A stretch of DNA of 55,148 nt from Nitrospira sp. (lineage in GTDB: Bacteria > Nitrospirota > Nitrospiria > Nitrospirales > Nitrospiraceae), in assembly GCA_009594995.1 (NCBI GenBank), contig VOPR01000088.1:1-55148 (forward strand), written 5' to 3'. Every line of letters starts with the position of its first letter. Position 1 is the first letter of the stretch. The notes under the pieces are model-generated. The model saw only the letters and a program-made list of their open reading frames with translations. It did no database searches and was not told the DNA's origin. The position numbers and the translations under genes are program-made. Below are positions 8,505 to 17,656 of the stretch, piece by piece.

Positions 8505-9775
8505 AATTGTGGCTGAAGGTCCTGCTCGGAGTCGCGGCAATCTCCGGGCTGGTCTACCTCTATTACACCGAGGTCAAGCCGGTCGTCATTTTCGGGCTCA
8601 AGTCCGAATATGCCCACGCGATACCGTTTCAAAAGATCCCTGAAGGGTTGACCAGTTTGAAGGCGGAGTCGTGCGGACAATGCCATCGCGAGATTTATGA
8701 GGAGTGGAAGACCAGCATCCATGCGCATGCGTACGAGGATCCGTTTTTTCAGGCCTATTGGAAAAAGGACAAGCACATCTGGGTCTGTTTGAATTGCCAT
8801 ACGCCGTTGGAAAACCAGCAGCCGACGCTGGTCAAGGACATTCCCCGCGGCCGTGTGGAGAAAGCGACGCAGGAGCCGAATCCCCATTTCGATGCCGCGC
8901 TGCAAAAGGAGTCGATTACCTGTGCCGCCTGCCATGTACGCGACGGGGTCATCCTCGGCCCCTTTGACGATTCCGCCGCGCCGCATCCAACCAAATTTGA
9001 CCCGAGCTTCCGCACGGCGCAGTTTTGTTCGCGTTGCCACAATGTCGTGTCCGGACCCGCACAGTTCTATAATGTGGGGCCCTGCGGGACCTATGCCGAA
9101 TACGAAGGCAAGTACTTCATGCAGGAGCGTGGGTTCATTTGCCAAAGCTGCCATATGCCGGCGGTCGATCGCCCCGTGGCGGACAACGGACCGATCAGGC
9201 GGGGACGCCGGCATCTATGGCGAGGCGGGCATGATCCGGACATGGTGAAGCGGGCGGCGGCGATTCAAGTGAAGGTAACGCCTGCGGCGCCCAAGCCGGG
9301 CGAGCAGGTGACGGTCGCGTTGACCCTCACGAACGCAGGCGCCGGTCATAAACTTCCCACGGGCGATCCGGATCGGCACTTTACGGTCGAGTTTTCGGTG
9401 AAGGACGGCAACCAGCAGGTATTAGCCGAAAAATCGCATACCATGGGGCGCTGGATTATGTGGCAACCGGCTATTGTGGAGTTGTACGATAACCGCTTGC
9501 TTCCCCTGGCGAGCCGGGACTACCAATTCACCTATCGGATGCCTGAGGCATCGAAGGGGTTGACGTTGAAGGCCCGCGTTCGGTACCACATTCTGACCGA
9601 CGGGCAGCACGACATGTTGAAGACCAAGTACGGCCTCATGGCGGATGACCCCTACGCCTTCACGGTGTATGAGCGGGAGGTGCCGCTGAACGAGGGGCTG
9701 GCAGCCGCGTTTGCCGATCCGTTGCCTGAGCCGCCGCCGATGGCCTGTGCGAATCCGGCAGTATCACAAGGGTAA
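8501..9775 (+). CDS. membrane-anchored pentahaem cytochrome c
   Basis: A 424-residue protein with an N-terminal signal anchor (about residues 3-22) and five CXXCH haem sites: CGQCH 58-62, CLNCH 96-100, CAACH 141-145, CSRCH 176-180 and CQSCH 214-218. The first half resembles multihaem cytochromes of the c554/NapC-Nir-associated type; after residue 245 there is a beta-rich domain (QVKVTPAAPKPGEQV, GHKLPTG) without haem motifs. It should face the periplasm and transfer electrons; donor and acceptor are unknown. It overlaps the upstream deacetylase by 4 bases, and a rhodanese gene follows 28 bases downstream, hinting at sulphur or nitrogen redox work. This is inference. Confidence 0.88.
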   Translation: MKLWLKVLLGVAAISGLVYLYYTEVKPVVIFGLKSEYAHAIPFQKIPEGLTSLKAESCGQCHREIYEEWKTSIHAHAYEDPFFQAYWKKDKHIWVCLNCHTPLENQQPTLVKDIPRGRVEKATQEPNPHFDAALQKESITCAACHVRDGVILGPFDDSAAPHPTKFDPSFRTAQFCSRCHNVVSGPAQFYNVGPCGTYAEYEGKYFMQERGFICQSCHMPAVDRPVADNGPIRRGRRHLWRGGHDPDMVKRAAAIQVKVTPAAPKPGEQVTVALTLTNAGAGHKLPTGDPDRHFTVEFSVKDGNQQVLAEKSHTMGRWIMWQPAIVELYDNRLLPLASRDYQFTYRMPEASKGLTLKARVRYHILTDGQHDMLKTKYGLMADDPYAFTVYEREVPLNEGLAAAFADPLPEPPPMACANPAVSQG

Positions 9776-9803
9776 GTATCCACCGACCGAGATCGAGGAA
9801 CCC

Positions 9804-10697
9804 ATGCAACATCCATTACTCATCGATTGTGAAACGCTTCAGAACCGTTTAGGGCAACCGGGCCTGGTTATTCTCGACGTGCGGGGACGCTCCACGTACG
9901 AATTCGGCGGGCATATTCCCGGTGCCGTCCATTCTACCTGGCACGAGTATAGTGATCCCGAGGCCATCGCCAAAGGCTTGCTGGATCCGGACTTGAAACG
10001 GATCGAAAAACGGGTGCAGGCACTCGGCATCAATCAAGACAGCGAGGTCGTCATCTACTCCAATCCATTCGATAACTGGGGTGACGAAGGCCGCATGTTC
10101 TGGATGTTGGAGTACCTGGGCCATACAAATATCAAGGTGCTGGACGGTGGGTGGGTGAAATGGATTCATGAACGCCGCCCGTTCGAACATGGCGCAGTCC
10201 GGTCCACGCCGGGCAATTTCACCGTGTCGCCCAGGGCCTCTGCGATCATCATGAAGGATGAGCTGAAAGGCATCGTGCGAAAGCCGCACCCGGAGACCAC
10301 CATTGTGGATGCGCGGAGCTTGGAAGAGTACCTCGGCAAGGAGGTCTCCGGCATTCCGAGGCCCGGTCATATCCCCGGCGCGGTTCATGTAGCCTGGAGC
10401 GGATTCCTGAATGCTGATGCGACCGTGAAGGATCTGGCGGCGATTAAGGCGCAATTGGATCTCAAGGGGCTGAATCCAGCACATGAAACGGTGTGTTATT
10501 GCACGGGCGGCGTACGTTCGGGATGGCTGTATTTCATTCTGCGTGTGGCGGGCTACGCGCGATTGCGTAACTATCCAGGCTCCTGGTGGGAGTGGAGTCG
10601 CGATTTCGCCTGTCCGGTGGAAAAGGATCTGGTCGCGTTGCAGAAACTGCTCGGCCTGTCGGAGTCGCAGGTGCCGACCGGCATGCGTCCGTCTTGA
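9804..10697 (+). CDS. tandem rhodanese sulfurtransferase
   Basis: A 297-residue protein with two rhodanese domains. The N-terminal domain (LVILDVRGRSTYEFGGHIPG) lacks the catalytic Cys; its loop reads YSNPFDNWG. The C-terminal domain has the active loop CTGGVRSG (Cys at about residue 233). This is the arrangement of thiosulfate or 3-mercaptopyruvate sulfurtransferases (SseA/TST type), which pass sulfane sulfur to cyanide or thiols. No signal peptide is seen. GAGGA precedes the ATG at 9804. Its stop codon lies inside the -35 box of the following promoter. Confidence 0.9.
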   Translation: MQHPLLIDCETLQNRLGQPGLVILDVRGRSTYEFGGHIPGAVHSTWHEYSDPEAIAKGLLDPDLKRIEKRVQALGINQDSEVVIYSNPFDNWGDEGRMFWMLEYLGHTNIKVLDGGWVKWIHERRPFEHGAVRSTPGNFTVSPRASAIIMKDELKGIVRKPHPETTIVDARSLEEYLGKEVSGIPRPGHIPGAVHVAWSGFLNADATVKDLAAIKAQLDLKGLNPAHETVCYCTGGVRSGWLYFILRVAGYARLRNYPGSWWEWSRDFACPVEKDLVALQKLLGLSESQVPTGMRPS

Positions 10698-10722
10698 CAG
10701 GATGCAGGCCCCTCTTTATGCT
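10694..10722 (+). promoter_or_regulatory. sigma-70 promoter of the SmbP-like gene
   Basis: TTGACA at 10694-10699 and TATGCT at 10717-10722 with a 17-base spacer. The -35 box overlaps the stop codon of the rhodanese gene. Transcription would start at about 10729, giving a leader of about 50 bases. Confidence 0.7.
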
Positions 10723-10777
10723 GAAATAGAAGAACGTTGCAATTATGCGGTGCACATACTTACAGAGGAGGCTGTTC

Positions 10778-11134
10778 ATGCAGACTGCGAAATGGCGAGG
10801 AGTCGTGGTAGCCGGTGTGATGATGGCGCTCGTCGGCGCGCCGATGGTAGCCGGTGTGGCTTTCGCGGCAGGCAATAAGCACCAGGCCGAAGCGGTGGAG
10901 CATGCCAAGGAAGCCGTGGCGCATGGGAAGCAAGGCCATGCGGACGCGCTGGTGAAGCATGCGGAAGCAGCGCTCAAGCATGCCGAGGGCGCGGCGGCCG
11001 AAACCAAGAATCCGCATGTCACGGAAGCCATCAAGGGACTCAAGGACGGGATCGAGCACGGCAAGGCCGGCCACGCAGATGTGGCGACCAAAGCCGTGGA
11101 AAACGCCCTTCCCCATCTGTCTGAAGGCATGTAA
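10778..11134 (+). CDS. SmbP-like small metal-binding periplasmic protein
   Basis: The 118-residue product has a Sec signal peptide ending near AFA-A (about residue 31) and a short mature domain made of helical repeats rich in Ala, Lys and His (EHAKEAVAHGKQGHA, KHAEAALKHAE, IEHGKAGHAD). This matches the Nitrosomonas SmbP family, which binds copper and other divalent metals by spaced histidines. About ten His are spread over the mature chain. GAGGAGG lies 6 bases before the ATG at 10778. The gene has its own promoter and a strong terminator, so it is monocistronic. Metal buffering is the likely role. Confidence 0.88.
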   Translation: MQTAKWRGVVVAGVMMALVGAPMVAGVAFAAGNKHQAEAVEHAKEAVAHGKQGHADALVKHAEAALKHAEGAAAETKNPHVTEAIKGLKDGIEHGKAGHADVATKAVENALPHLSEGM

Positions 11135-11168
11135 GCAGTTCTTGCGCATCGACGGCGCGTACGATAAG

Positions 11169-11199
11169 ACGGGCAGGGGCATCCCTGCCCGTTTTTTCT
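11169..11199 (+). terminator. intrinsic terminator after the SmbP-like gene
   Basis: ACGGGCAGGG, a 4-base GCAT loop and CCCTGCCCGT form a perfect 10-bp stem at 11169-11192, followed directly by a T-run. A textbook Rho-independent terminator. Confidence 0.92.
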
Positions 11200-11216
11200 T
11201 TGTGTAGAAAGGTAGC

Positions 11217-12011
11217 ATGATGCGGGTCGGATATGTTCAATGTGATCCGGTGTTCGGCGAGGTCGCGCACAATCTCGACCTCATCACGGCTCGACTTGAG
11301 CAGGTGGAGGCCGACCTTCTGGTGTTGCCGGAACTGTTTGCCACCGGGTATCAGTTCGTGTCGCAGGAAGAGGTCTTTCGGCTGGCGGAAGCGGTGCCGG
11401 ACGGGCCGACGACCAGCAGGCTGATGGAGATTGCCGCCCGCCGCGGGATGACAATTGTGGCCGGATTAGCCGAGCGGGCCGGTCAGCACTGTTTCAATTC
11501 GGCGGTCGTGGTCGGGCCGAAGGGATTTATCGGCTGCTACCGCAAGACACATCTTTTTTTTGAGGAAACCCTGTTCTTCACTCCCGGCGATAGCGGGTTT
11601 CACGTGTGGGACATCGGTCCTGCCAAGGTCGGCGTCATGATCTGTTTCGACTGGTACTATCCGGAATCGGCGCGCACCCTCGCCTTGCAGGGTGCGGAGA
11701 TCATCGCGCATCCGTCCAATCTCGTGCTGCCGAACTGTCCGGACTCCATGGTGACACGGTGCTTGGAAAATCGCGTGTTCAGCGTGACGGCGAATCGGAT
11801 CGGCAGCGAGGCCCGCGGGGGGAAGGACCGGTTGACGTTCATCGGACTGAGTGAAGTCGTCAGCCCGCGTGGTCGAATTCTGCACCGGGCTCCCCGGGAG
11901 TGCGAAGACATCACCGTCGTTGAGATCGATCCCGCCGAAGCGCGAAATAAAGCGCTTAATACGTATAACGACCTCTTGCGCGATCGCCGTCCGGCCTTGT
12001 ATGGCGCCTGA
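11217..12011 (+). CDS. carbon-nitrogen hydrolase (nitrilase superfamily)
   Basis: A 264-residue hydrolase with the Glu-Lys-Cys triad: Glu in LVLPELFATGY, Lys in CYRKTHLF and Cys in VMICFDWYYPE. It is of the omega-amidase/beta-ureidopropionase-like size class and should cut a carbon-nitrogen bond of a small amide; the substrate is not readable from sequence. AAAGG precedes two overlapping ATGs (11217 and 11220). It lies between the SmbP terminator and yqgE. Confidence 0.9.
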   Translation: MMRVGYVQCDPVFGEVAHNLDLITARLEQVEADLLVLPELFATGYQFVSQEEVFRLAEAVPDGPTTSRLMEIAARRGMTIVAGLAERAGQHCFNSAVVVGPKGFIGCYRKTHLFFEETLFFTPGDSGFHVWDIGPAKVGVMICFDWYYPESARTLALQGAEIIAHPSNLVLPNCPDSMVTRCLENRVFSVTANRIGSEARGGKDRLTFIGLSEVVSPRGRILHRAPRECEDITVVEIDPAEARNKALNTYNDLLRDRRPALYGA

Positions 12012-12074
12012 TCAGCCGCCTATCCTTTTCGTGACTCAACTTGCGTCACCCGCAGGCGCACGGTAGTATGAACC

Positions 12075-12635
12075 ATGACTACTCCACTCGGTAAAGGCAT
12101 TCTCCTCGTGGCGGCACCGGCGTTAAGCGACCCGAATTTCAGGCAGGCGGTGGTGCTCCTCTGTGAGCATGGGCCTGAGGGAGCACTGGGTGTGATCGTG
12201 AACCGTCCGACCGCGATGTCCATCTCCGAAGCGCTTCCCCAGGTTCCTATTCTGGAAGGTCAACCACATGTGTTGTATTCCGGCGGCCCAGTGCAAACAA
12301 ATCAGGTGATGATGCTCTACCGCATCAATCAGACTCCCGAGAATTCGCACCAGGTGTTTGATGGCGTCTGTCTCGGCGGCGATCTCGAGATCATGGAACG
12401 GATCCTCATGGAACAGCCGGGCAAGGAATCGTTCCGCGCCTATCTGGGCTATTCAGGATGGGGACCGGGCCAGCTGGAGTCGGAAATGCAAACCGGGTCC
12501 TGGATTACGATACCTGCCGATCCTACGCTGGTCTTTGATAAGGAACCGACGCGCATCTGGTCGGACATTTTCCTTTCGCTCGATGACACCTCCCGCCATT
12601 ACGCGGATATGCCGTTCGACCCTACCTCCAACTAG
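12075..12635 (+). CDS. yqgE: YqgE/AlgH family protein (UPF0301)
   Basis: A 186-residue protein matching the YqgE family throughout: GKGILLVAAPALSDPNF, VVLLCEHGPEGALGVIVNRP, YSGGPVQ and FRAYLGYSGWGPGQLESE. The fold is known, but the function is not settled; the family is broadly conserved. No strong ribosome binding site is seen; a TAGTAT just upstream could be a -10 box with a short leader. Its TAG stop overlaps the stop of uvrA on the other strand. Confidence 0.93.
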   Translation: MTTPLGKGILLVAAPALSDPNFRQAVVLLCEHGPEGALGVIVNRPTAMSISEALPQVPILEGQPHVLYSGGPVQTNQVMMLYRINQTPENSHQVFDGVCLGGDLEIMERILMEQPGKESFRAYLGYSGWGPGQLESEMQTGSWITIPADPTLVFDKEPTRIWSDIFLSLDDTSRHYADMPFDPTSN

Positions 12636-15427
12636 GCGCGCGGCGCGCCGAGCACCTGTGCGAGAAATCTTCCCGTGTGAGACTGCGCGACTTTTGCGAC
12701 CTGTTCGGGGCGGCCTTCGGCCACAATGTGTCCGCCGGCTTCGCCTCCTTCCGGTCCGAGATCGATGATCCAGTCGGCCGTCTTGATGACGTCGAGATTG
12801 TGTTCCACGACGATGAGCGTATTGCCGGCATCCACGAGCTTGTGCAGCACCGCCAACAGCTTTTTGATGTCGTCGAGATGCAGGCCTGTGGTCGGCTCGT
12901 CCAAAATGTAGAGCTGGTTGTGTGCCGACGGATCTTTGAGTTCGGCGGCAATCTTCAGCCGCTGGGCCTCTCCTCCGGAAAGCGTATTTGCCGCCTGGCC
13001 GAGACGGAGGTACCCCAATCCGATCGATGAGAGCAGATACAATTTTTCCGTCACCTTGGGGGATCCGGAGAAAAAGGCCTGCGCGTCCGTGACGGTCAGG
13101 TTCAAGACATCGTGGATCGTCCTTCCGCGATACTTGATGGCGAGAATCTCCGGTTTGAACCGCCGGCCGTTGCATTGTTCGCAGGTGGCGTAAATATCTT
13201 CGAAGAAATACATCTCCAGCTTTTCGTACCCGTTCCCTTCGCAGCGCTCGCACCGCCCGCCGGCCGCATTGAAGGAGAAGTGCCCGGGCGTCAGGCCTTG
13301 CCGCAGGGCGTCCCGTTCCGAGGCGAAGAGTTGGCGAATCTCGTCGAACGCCTTGAGGTAGGTGATCGGGTTCGAACGGGGAGTGCGGCCGATCGGCTGC
13401 TGGTCGATGAGGCGCACGCCCTTGAGATGTTCGAGCCCCTTGATGGCTTGAAATTTTCCCATCGGGAGCGACTCGATACGAAAGGCGCGCGCGGCGGCGC
13501 GATACACCGTGTCCTCGATAAGGGTGCTTTTTCCCGAGCCGGACACGCCGGTGATGCAGACCAGCATGTGGAGAGGAATGCGTACCAGCAGGTTCTTGAG
13601 ATTGTGCTCGGCGGCGCCGGCGATGCTGAGGATTGTGCCGTTGCCGGAACGGCGGGTTTTCGGAAGCGGAATGCGTTCCTCGCCTCGCAGGTAGCGGGCG
13701 GTAAGAGATTTCTGGTCGGCGATGAATTGTTCGCGCGGGGCGGCGCAGACGACCTGGCCCCCCTGTTCCCCTGAAGCAGGCCCCATTTCCACGATATGGT
13801 CGGCGGCCTGGATCATCAGCGGGTCGTGCTCGACGACCACGACGGTATTCCCCTCGTCGGCCAAGTCACGGAGGATGCCGGCCAGGGTAGCGGTATCCCG
13901 CGCATGGAGTCCGATCGTCGGCTCATCCAGCACATACAAAGTTCCCACCAGGCGCGAGCCGAGCTGGTTAGCCAGGGCAATCCGTTGGGCCTCCCCGCCG
14001 GAGAGGGTTTTCGTCTGCCGCGACAATGTCAGATAGCTCAATCCTACCCGCAGCAGAAAACTCAGCTTGGCCTGCAATTGCCGCAGGATATCTTTTGCGA
14101 CCTCCGCATCGAAGGCCGGTAACGCCAACCGATGAAACCACTCCGCTGCGGCTTCAATGGTCAGATCGTTCAGTTGAATGAAATCATGCCCCGCCAGTTT
14201 GACGAAGCGGGCCGCCGGTTTCAGGCGGCTGCCCTGGCAGGTGGGGCAGGTGGCCGGGCTGCGGTAGCGGCTGAGTAGCACGCGCACGTGCAGCTTGTAG
14301 CGCTTGGTTTCCAGATAGTCGAAATATTGCCGGACTCCTTCCACGTGGTCGCTGCCTTCCCAGATGAGGTGTTGCACCTCCGGAGGCAGATCCTGAAACG
14401 GCGCCGTTAAATCGACGTCCTGCTTTTTCATCGCCAGTAACATCTGCTTCTGCCACCAGTCCGACCCGGGTTTGCTCCAGGGTTCGATGACGCCGCCGGC
14501 GAGCGATTTGCTGCGATCAGGAATGACCAGGTCCTGGTCGTAGCGCAGGATGTTTCCAAATCCCTTGCACTCCGGGCAGGCGCCGAGCGGGTGGTTGAAG
14601 GAGAACAGTAGCGGGCGTAACGGTTCGAACGTCCGACCGCACCCCTGACAGCGAAAGTGGGTGCTGTAGGTCCGGAGCCCTTGTCCGATCACCAGGATTT
14701 GGCAGGTGCCCTCGGCTTCCTGAAAGGCGATCTCGATGGCCTCGATCAACCGGTGCCGGTTATCCGGCCTGAGGACCAGCCGATCCAGCACGACCTGGAT
14801 GCCGGACTCGCGTGTTTCCGGGAGCGTAGCCTGGTCGTGGAGGTCCAGCAGCTCGTCGCCGCAACGCAACCTGGTGAATCCCCGTTTTGTCAGCGAGTCG
14901 AGGAGTGAGCGGTCATGGCCTGGTCCGAGATCCTTCACAGGAAACAGAATCATCGCCCGCGCGTCGGGAAACTGTGCGAGTAGTTCCTCTGCCAGGGAGC
15001 CGGGATGATATCCGCGGGCTTCTTGATTACAGTCCGGGCAGACGGGCTTGCCGATTTTAGCGAAGAGTAACCGTAACAGGTCGGCAAGTTCCGTGGCGGT
15101 TCCGACGGTGGAGCGGGCTGTGCGGATGGGATTCTTCTGCTCGATGGCGATCGCGGGGCGGATGTTGGTGATCCGATCGACGTCGGGGCGGTTTACCTTG
15201 TCGAGAAACATGCGCGCGTAAGTCGAGAGCGATTCGACATAGCGCCATTGTCCTTCCGCAAATAACGTATCGAAGGCCAGCGAGGATTTTCCGGATCCCG
15301 ACAGGCCGGTGATTGCCGTGACCTTGTCGTGGGGAATCCGCAGAGAAATGTTCTTCAGATTGTTCTGGCGCGCGCCTTCAACAATCAGGTCATTCGATGT
15401 TCGATGCGGGGGAGTACGGGTGGCCAT
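12632..15427 (-). CDS. uvrA: excinuclease ABC subunit A
   Basis: A 931-residue UvrA with both ATPase halves: Walker [11 protein letters not shown] (residues 41-50), first zinc module with CQGCG and CPECKGFG, first signature LSGGEAQRI, then second Walker [11 protein letters not shown], the second zinc finger ([16 protein letters not shown]) and second signature LSGGEAQRL. The UvrB-binding insert (about residues 130-250) is present, so it can act in nucleotide excision repair with the UvrB encoded at 45988. The length is normal. ATG 15427 has GGAG 8 bases upstream; a longer frame to 15493 is less likely. It may be one of several UvrA paralogues. Confidence 0.93.
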   Translation of the reverse strand: MATRTPPHRTSNDLIVEGARQNNLKNISLRIPHDKVTAITGLSGSGKSSLAFDTLFAEGQWRYVESLSTYARMFLDKVNRPDVDRITNIRPAIAIEQKNPIRTARSTVGTATELADLLRLLFAKIGKPVCPDCNQEARGYHPGSLAEELLAQFPDARAMILFPVKDLGPGHDRSLLDSLTKRGFTRLRCGDELLDLHDQATLPETRESGIQVVLDRLVLRPDNRHRLIEAIEIAFQEAEGTCQILVIGQGLRTYSTHFRCQGCGRTFEPLRPLLFSFNHPLGACPECKGFGNILRYDQDLVIPDRSKSLAGGVIEPWSKPGSDWWQKQMLLAMKKQDVDLTAPFQDLPPEVQHLIWEGSDHVEGVRQYFDYLETKRYKLHVRVLLSRYRSPATCPTCQGSRLKPAARFVKLAGHDFIQLNDLTIEAAAEWFHRLALPAFDAEVAKDILRQLQAKLSFLLRVGLSYLTLSRQTKTLSGGEAQRIALANQLGSRLVGTLYVLDEPTIGLHARDTATLAGILRDLADEGNTVVVVEHDPLMIQAADHIVEMGPASGEQGGQVVCAAPREQFIADQKSLTARYLRGEERIPLPKTRRSGNGTILSIAGAAEHNLKNLLVRIPLHMLVCITGVSGSGKSTLIEDTVYRAAARAFRIESLPMGKFQAIKGLEHLKGVRLIDQQPIGRTPRSNPITYLKAFDEIRQLFASERDALRQGLTPGHFSFNAAGGRCERCEGNGYEKLEMYFFEDIYATCEQCNGRRFKPEILAIKYRGRTIHDVLNLTVTDAQAFFSGSPKVTEKLYLLSSIGLGYLRLGQAANTLSGGEAQRLKIAAELKDPSAHNQLYILDEPTTGLHLDDIKKLLAVLHKLVDAGNTLIVVEHNLDVIKTADWIIDLGPEGGEAGGHIVAEGRPEQVAKVAQSHTGRFLAQVLGAPRA

Positions 15428-15569
15428 CCTGGCGTCTCCAATTCGAGGAGGACCGACCATCGTAGCAAGCGCCGCAGTCGTCTGCAATGTCACCCGCCGG
15501 CGTCGGCGCGGAGACCTGTGTGATCGGCCCGGGCAGATTCGTATAATGGCCCTCTCATTGGAGAACTCT

Positions 15570-16361
15570 ATGTTTGATCGAGCAGCCTATCTCGCGCGTA
15601 TCGGATATCAAGGCCCGGTGGTGCCGTCGAGGGAGACGTTGCGTGGCTTGCACCTCTCCCATGTCCTGACCGTGCCGTTCGAAAATCTGGACATCCACCT
15701 TGGTCGCCCGATCTCGTTGGATCCCTCCGATCTGTTTCAAAAGATCGTGCCCGGCCGCCGGGGTGGGTATTGCTTCGAGTTGAATGGATTGTTTGCGATC
15801 CTCCTGGAGGATCTTGGTTTCGCCGTCACGCGACTGGCTGCGCGGGTGTTGTATGGGACGGAAGGCGTAAGACCGCGGAGTCACCAGGTGCTACTGGTTC
15901 ATCTGGACGGAGAGCGTTGGATTGTGGATGTGGGATTCGGAGGGCAGGGATTGCGTGAGCCGTTGCCCTTTCTGACTGGCCTGGAGCATCGGCAAGGGCC
16001 GGATCAATTTCGGCTTACGACAGACGAGCGGGGAGAGCATGTACTGCAATGTCACATCGAGAAGGCCTGGACGAATCTCTATTCTTTCGCGCTCGATCCC
16101 TGGCTGCCGGTGGACTACCGGTTTGCCAACTATTACCACTCGCACGCACCCGATTCGCCCTTCGTGCAGCGATGGATGTGCACGATGCCTACTCAGGAGG
16201 GGCGGAAAACATTCACCGGGAAACTGCTCAAGGTGCGAGGACTTGGTGGCACGCAGGAACTTCATGTGACGAGTGAGGGAGAGTGCCAGAAGCTGCTCCA
16301 GGAGCACTTTGGGGTGACCATTAACTATCACTTGAAGTTCTTTAAGGTGGGCGGCGAGTAG
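15570..16361 (+). CDS. arylamine N-acetyltransferase
   Basis: A 263-residue NAT with the cysteine-protease-like triad: Cys in [14 protein letters not shown] (about residue 69), His in RSHQVLLV (about 108) and Asp in WIVDVGFGG (about 123). It transfers acetyl groups from acetyl-CoA to arylamines, hydrazines or related amines in the cytoplasm. GGAG lies 7 bases before the ATG. A TATAAT at 15542-15547 could be its -10 box, although no good -35 is present. It is divergent from uvrA and just upstream of the WYL regulator. Confidence 0.92.
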   Translation: MFDRAAYLARIGYQGPVVPSRETLRGLHLSHVLTVPFENLDIHLGRPISLDPSDLFQKIVPGRRGGYCFELNGLFAILLEDLGFAVTRLAARVLYGTEGVRPRSHQVLLVHLDGERWIVDVGFGGQGLREPLPFLTGLEHRQGPDQFRLTTDERGEHVLQCHIEKAWTNLYSFALDPWLPVDYRFANYYHSHAPDSPFVQRWMCTMPTQEGRKTFTGKLLKVRGLGGTQELHVTSEGECQKLLQEHFGVTINYHLKFFKVGGE

Positions 16362-16400
16362 CCGTTCGCTGAGGCTGTTAGAGGGGAAGGAGGAGGGATA

Positions 16401-17396
16401 ATGGTAGCGCAACGAGGGCGACGTGCCAAGGCCTATAGTCAGGCCGACCGGATTGCTCGCATGGTGCGCGCACTGGCTAGTCGCTCGATGACGGTGAAGG
16501 ATCTGAGCGAAGCCTTCGAGGTGACGAAGCGGCAGGTCTATCGCGATCTGGGGCAAATCCAAGAACAAGGGCATCCGCTGGAGCAATCGGACGGGGAGGG
16601 CGAAAAGACTTGGTGTCTGCCGCCTGGCTATAAGGGGCTCCCGCCGATTACGGTATCTCCCTATGAACTTATGGCGCTGCATTTTGCCAAGCGCCATCTC
16701 GACTATTTGACGGGCACACCGTTTGTCGAGGATCTGGACAGTCTCATCAAGAAAGTCGAGGGCGGGTTGTCTCACAAGGTATTCAATCACCTGGCGCGCA
16801 TCAATCAGGTGTTTCTGCCTCGTTCCGGACCGGTGCGCGACTATGCGGGACAGAAGGTTCTGCTCAAGCAACTCCAGAAGGCGTTACTCCTGCAGTGCAC
16901 CATCGTCCTCCAGCATCGCAGGCCGGATTACGAGGAGCCGGCAGAACATCGTGTCGATCCCTATCTGCTGTTGCTGTACCAGTTTGGCTTGTATCTGGTT
17001 GGCTATTCGCATCGGGCTGAGGCCTTGCGCATGTTCGCGGTGGAACGGATAGTCTCGGTGGAAGTTCTTGAGGAGCGGTTCAGTTTGCCCGAAGAATTAC
17101 AAGTGGAACAGGTCTATGACAACCTGTTCGGCTTGGTCGATGAACCGGCTCAAACCGTCCGCATCCGGTTCGCCCCGGATGTCGCCTATCTGGTGAAGGA
17201 GCGTCGCTGGCATCCGAGTCAGCAGAACGAGATTCAGAGGGACGGCTCCGTGATCGTGTCCTTTCGCATCGGCGGGATGGAGGAACTTGCTGCATGGGTA
17301 CTCTCCTGGGGGGCAGCGGCGAGAGTGTTGGAACCTCAAGCACTGGTTGAGGCTGTGAAGGCTCAACTGAGTCGAGCTCTGAGCCGCTATTCCTAG
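16401..17396 (+). CDS. WYL-domain transcriptional regulator
   Basis: A 331-residue regulator with an N-terminal HTH (about residues 16-60: RMVRALASRSMTVKDLSEAF, VTKRQVYRDLGQIQ) and a C-terminal WYL module and WCX extension (VDPYLLLLYQFGLYLVGYS, MFAVERIVSVEVLEERF, VRIRFAPDVAYLVKER). WYL proteins sense nucleotides or other ligands and often control defence or DNA-stress genes. GAAGGAGGAGGG precedes the ATG. It sits directly before the accessory region carrying three copies of a palindromic promoter element, which makes it a candidate regulator of that region. That link is inference. Confidence 0.92.
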   Translation: MVAQRGRRAKAYSQADRIARMVRALASRSMTVKDLSEAFEVTKRQVYRDLGQIQEQGHPLEQSDGEGEKTWCLPPGYKGLPPITVSPYELMALHFAKRHLDYLTGTPFVEDLDSLIKKVEGGLSHKVFNHLARINQVFLPRSGPVRDYAGQKVLLKQLQKALLLQCTIVLQHRRPDYEEPAEHRVDPYLLLLYQFGLYLVGYSHRAEALRMFAVERIVSVEVLEERFSLPEELQVEQVYDNLFGLVDEPAQTVRIRFAPDVAYLVKERRWHPSQQNEIQRDGSVIVSFRIGGMEELAAWVLSWGAAARVLEPQALVEAVKAQLSRALSRYS

Positions 17397-17423
17397 TCTT
17401 TCCTGCCTTCAGATAGGTGGAGT

Positions 17424-17518
17424 GGCGGCGGACTACTCACTCTCCTTGCTCGCGCAACGCGCGGCCTCAGAAGGCCCTCGTTGGACGCGCGCAGTTGGAG
17501 AGCGAGTAGTCCGCCGCC
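17424..17518. repeat. long imperfect inverted repeat (22-bp arms)
   Basis: The arms at 17424-17445 and 17497-17518 are reverse complements except at one position (GGCGGCGGACTACTC on the left, GAGTAGTCCGCCGCC on the right). The 51-base centre holds a smaller hairpin (GGCCT at 17463-17467 with AGGCC at 17472-17476) and CG-rich flanks. The layout suits a palindromic extragenic element, a miniature mobile element or a transcription stop after the WYL gene. It marks the left side of the accessory region. Confidence 0.75.
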
Positions 17519-17597
17519 CAGTTCTGTTAGTGCTAATACATTGGGATTTGAGATCAGGGGCCCGGCTGTCTCGTTTCATTCGATCGTCTCGGTCACT

Positions 17598-17626
17598 GTG
17601 ACATTCTCTGTCACGCCTGCATGCTA
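17598..17626 (+). promoter_or_regulatory. shared palindromic promoter element, copy 1
   Basis: GTGAC-ATTCTCT-GTCAC at 17598-17614 is followed after exactly 10 bases by TA (17625-17626) in TAGCCT. The same layout recurs at 20660 and 21265. It lies 31 bases before the ATG at 17657 and is likely an operator overlapping a -10 region. Confidence 0.7.
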
Positions 17627-17656
17627 GCCTTCTATCATTCAATAGCTGGGGGGCTC

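Noticed and set aside
7554..9214. Long minus-strand frames opposite the deacetylase and cytochrome genes
   Set aside because: They mirror well-supported plus-strand genes with catalytic and haem motifs; high-GC third positions create such frames.
12030..12066. GTGAC-GTCAC pair before yqgE, thought to be a fourth copy of the shared promoter element
   Set aside because: The spacer is 9 rather than 7 bases and the TA lies 14 rather than 10 bases downstream, so the fixed layout is not kept.
15891..16871. 326-codon minus-strand frame opposite the acetyltransferase and WYL genes
   Set aside because: It spans two real genes with clear motifs and has no recognisable protein of its own.
17621..17656. 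Earlier in-frame ATG for Tat-primase copy A
   Set aside because: It falls inside the shared promoter element and would bury the twin-arginine motif; the ATG at 17657 matches the leaders of the other copies.
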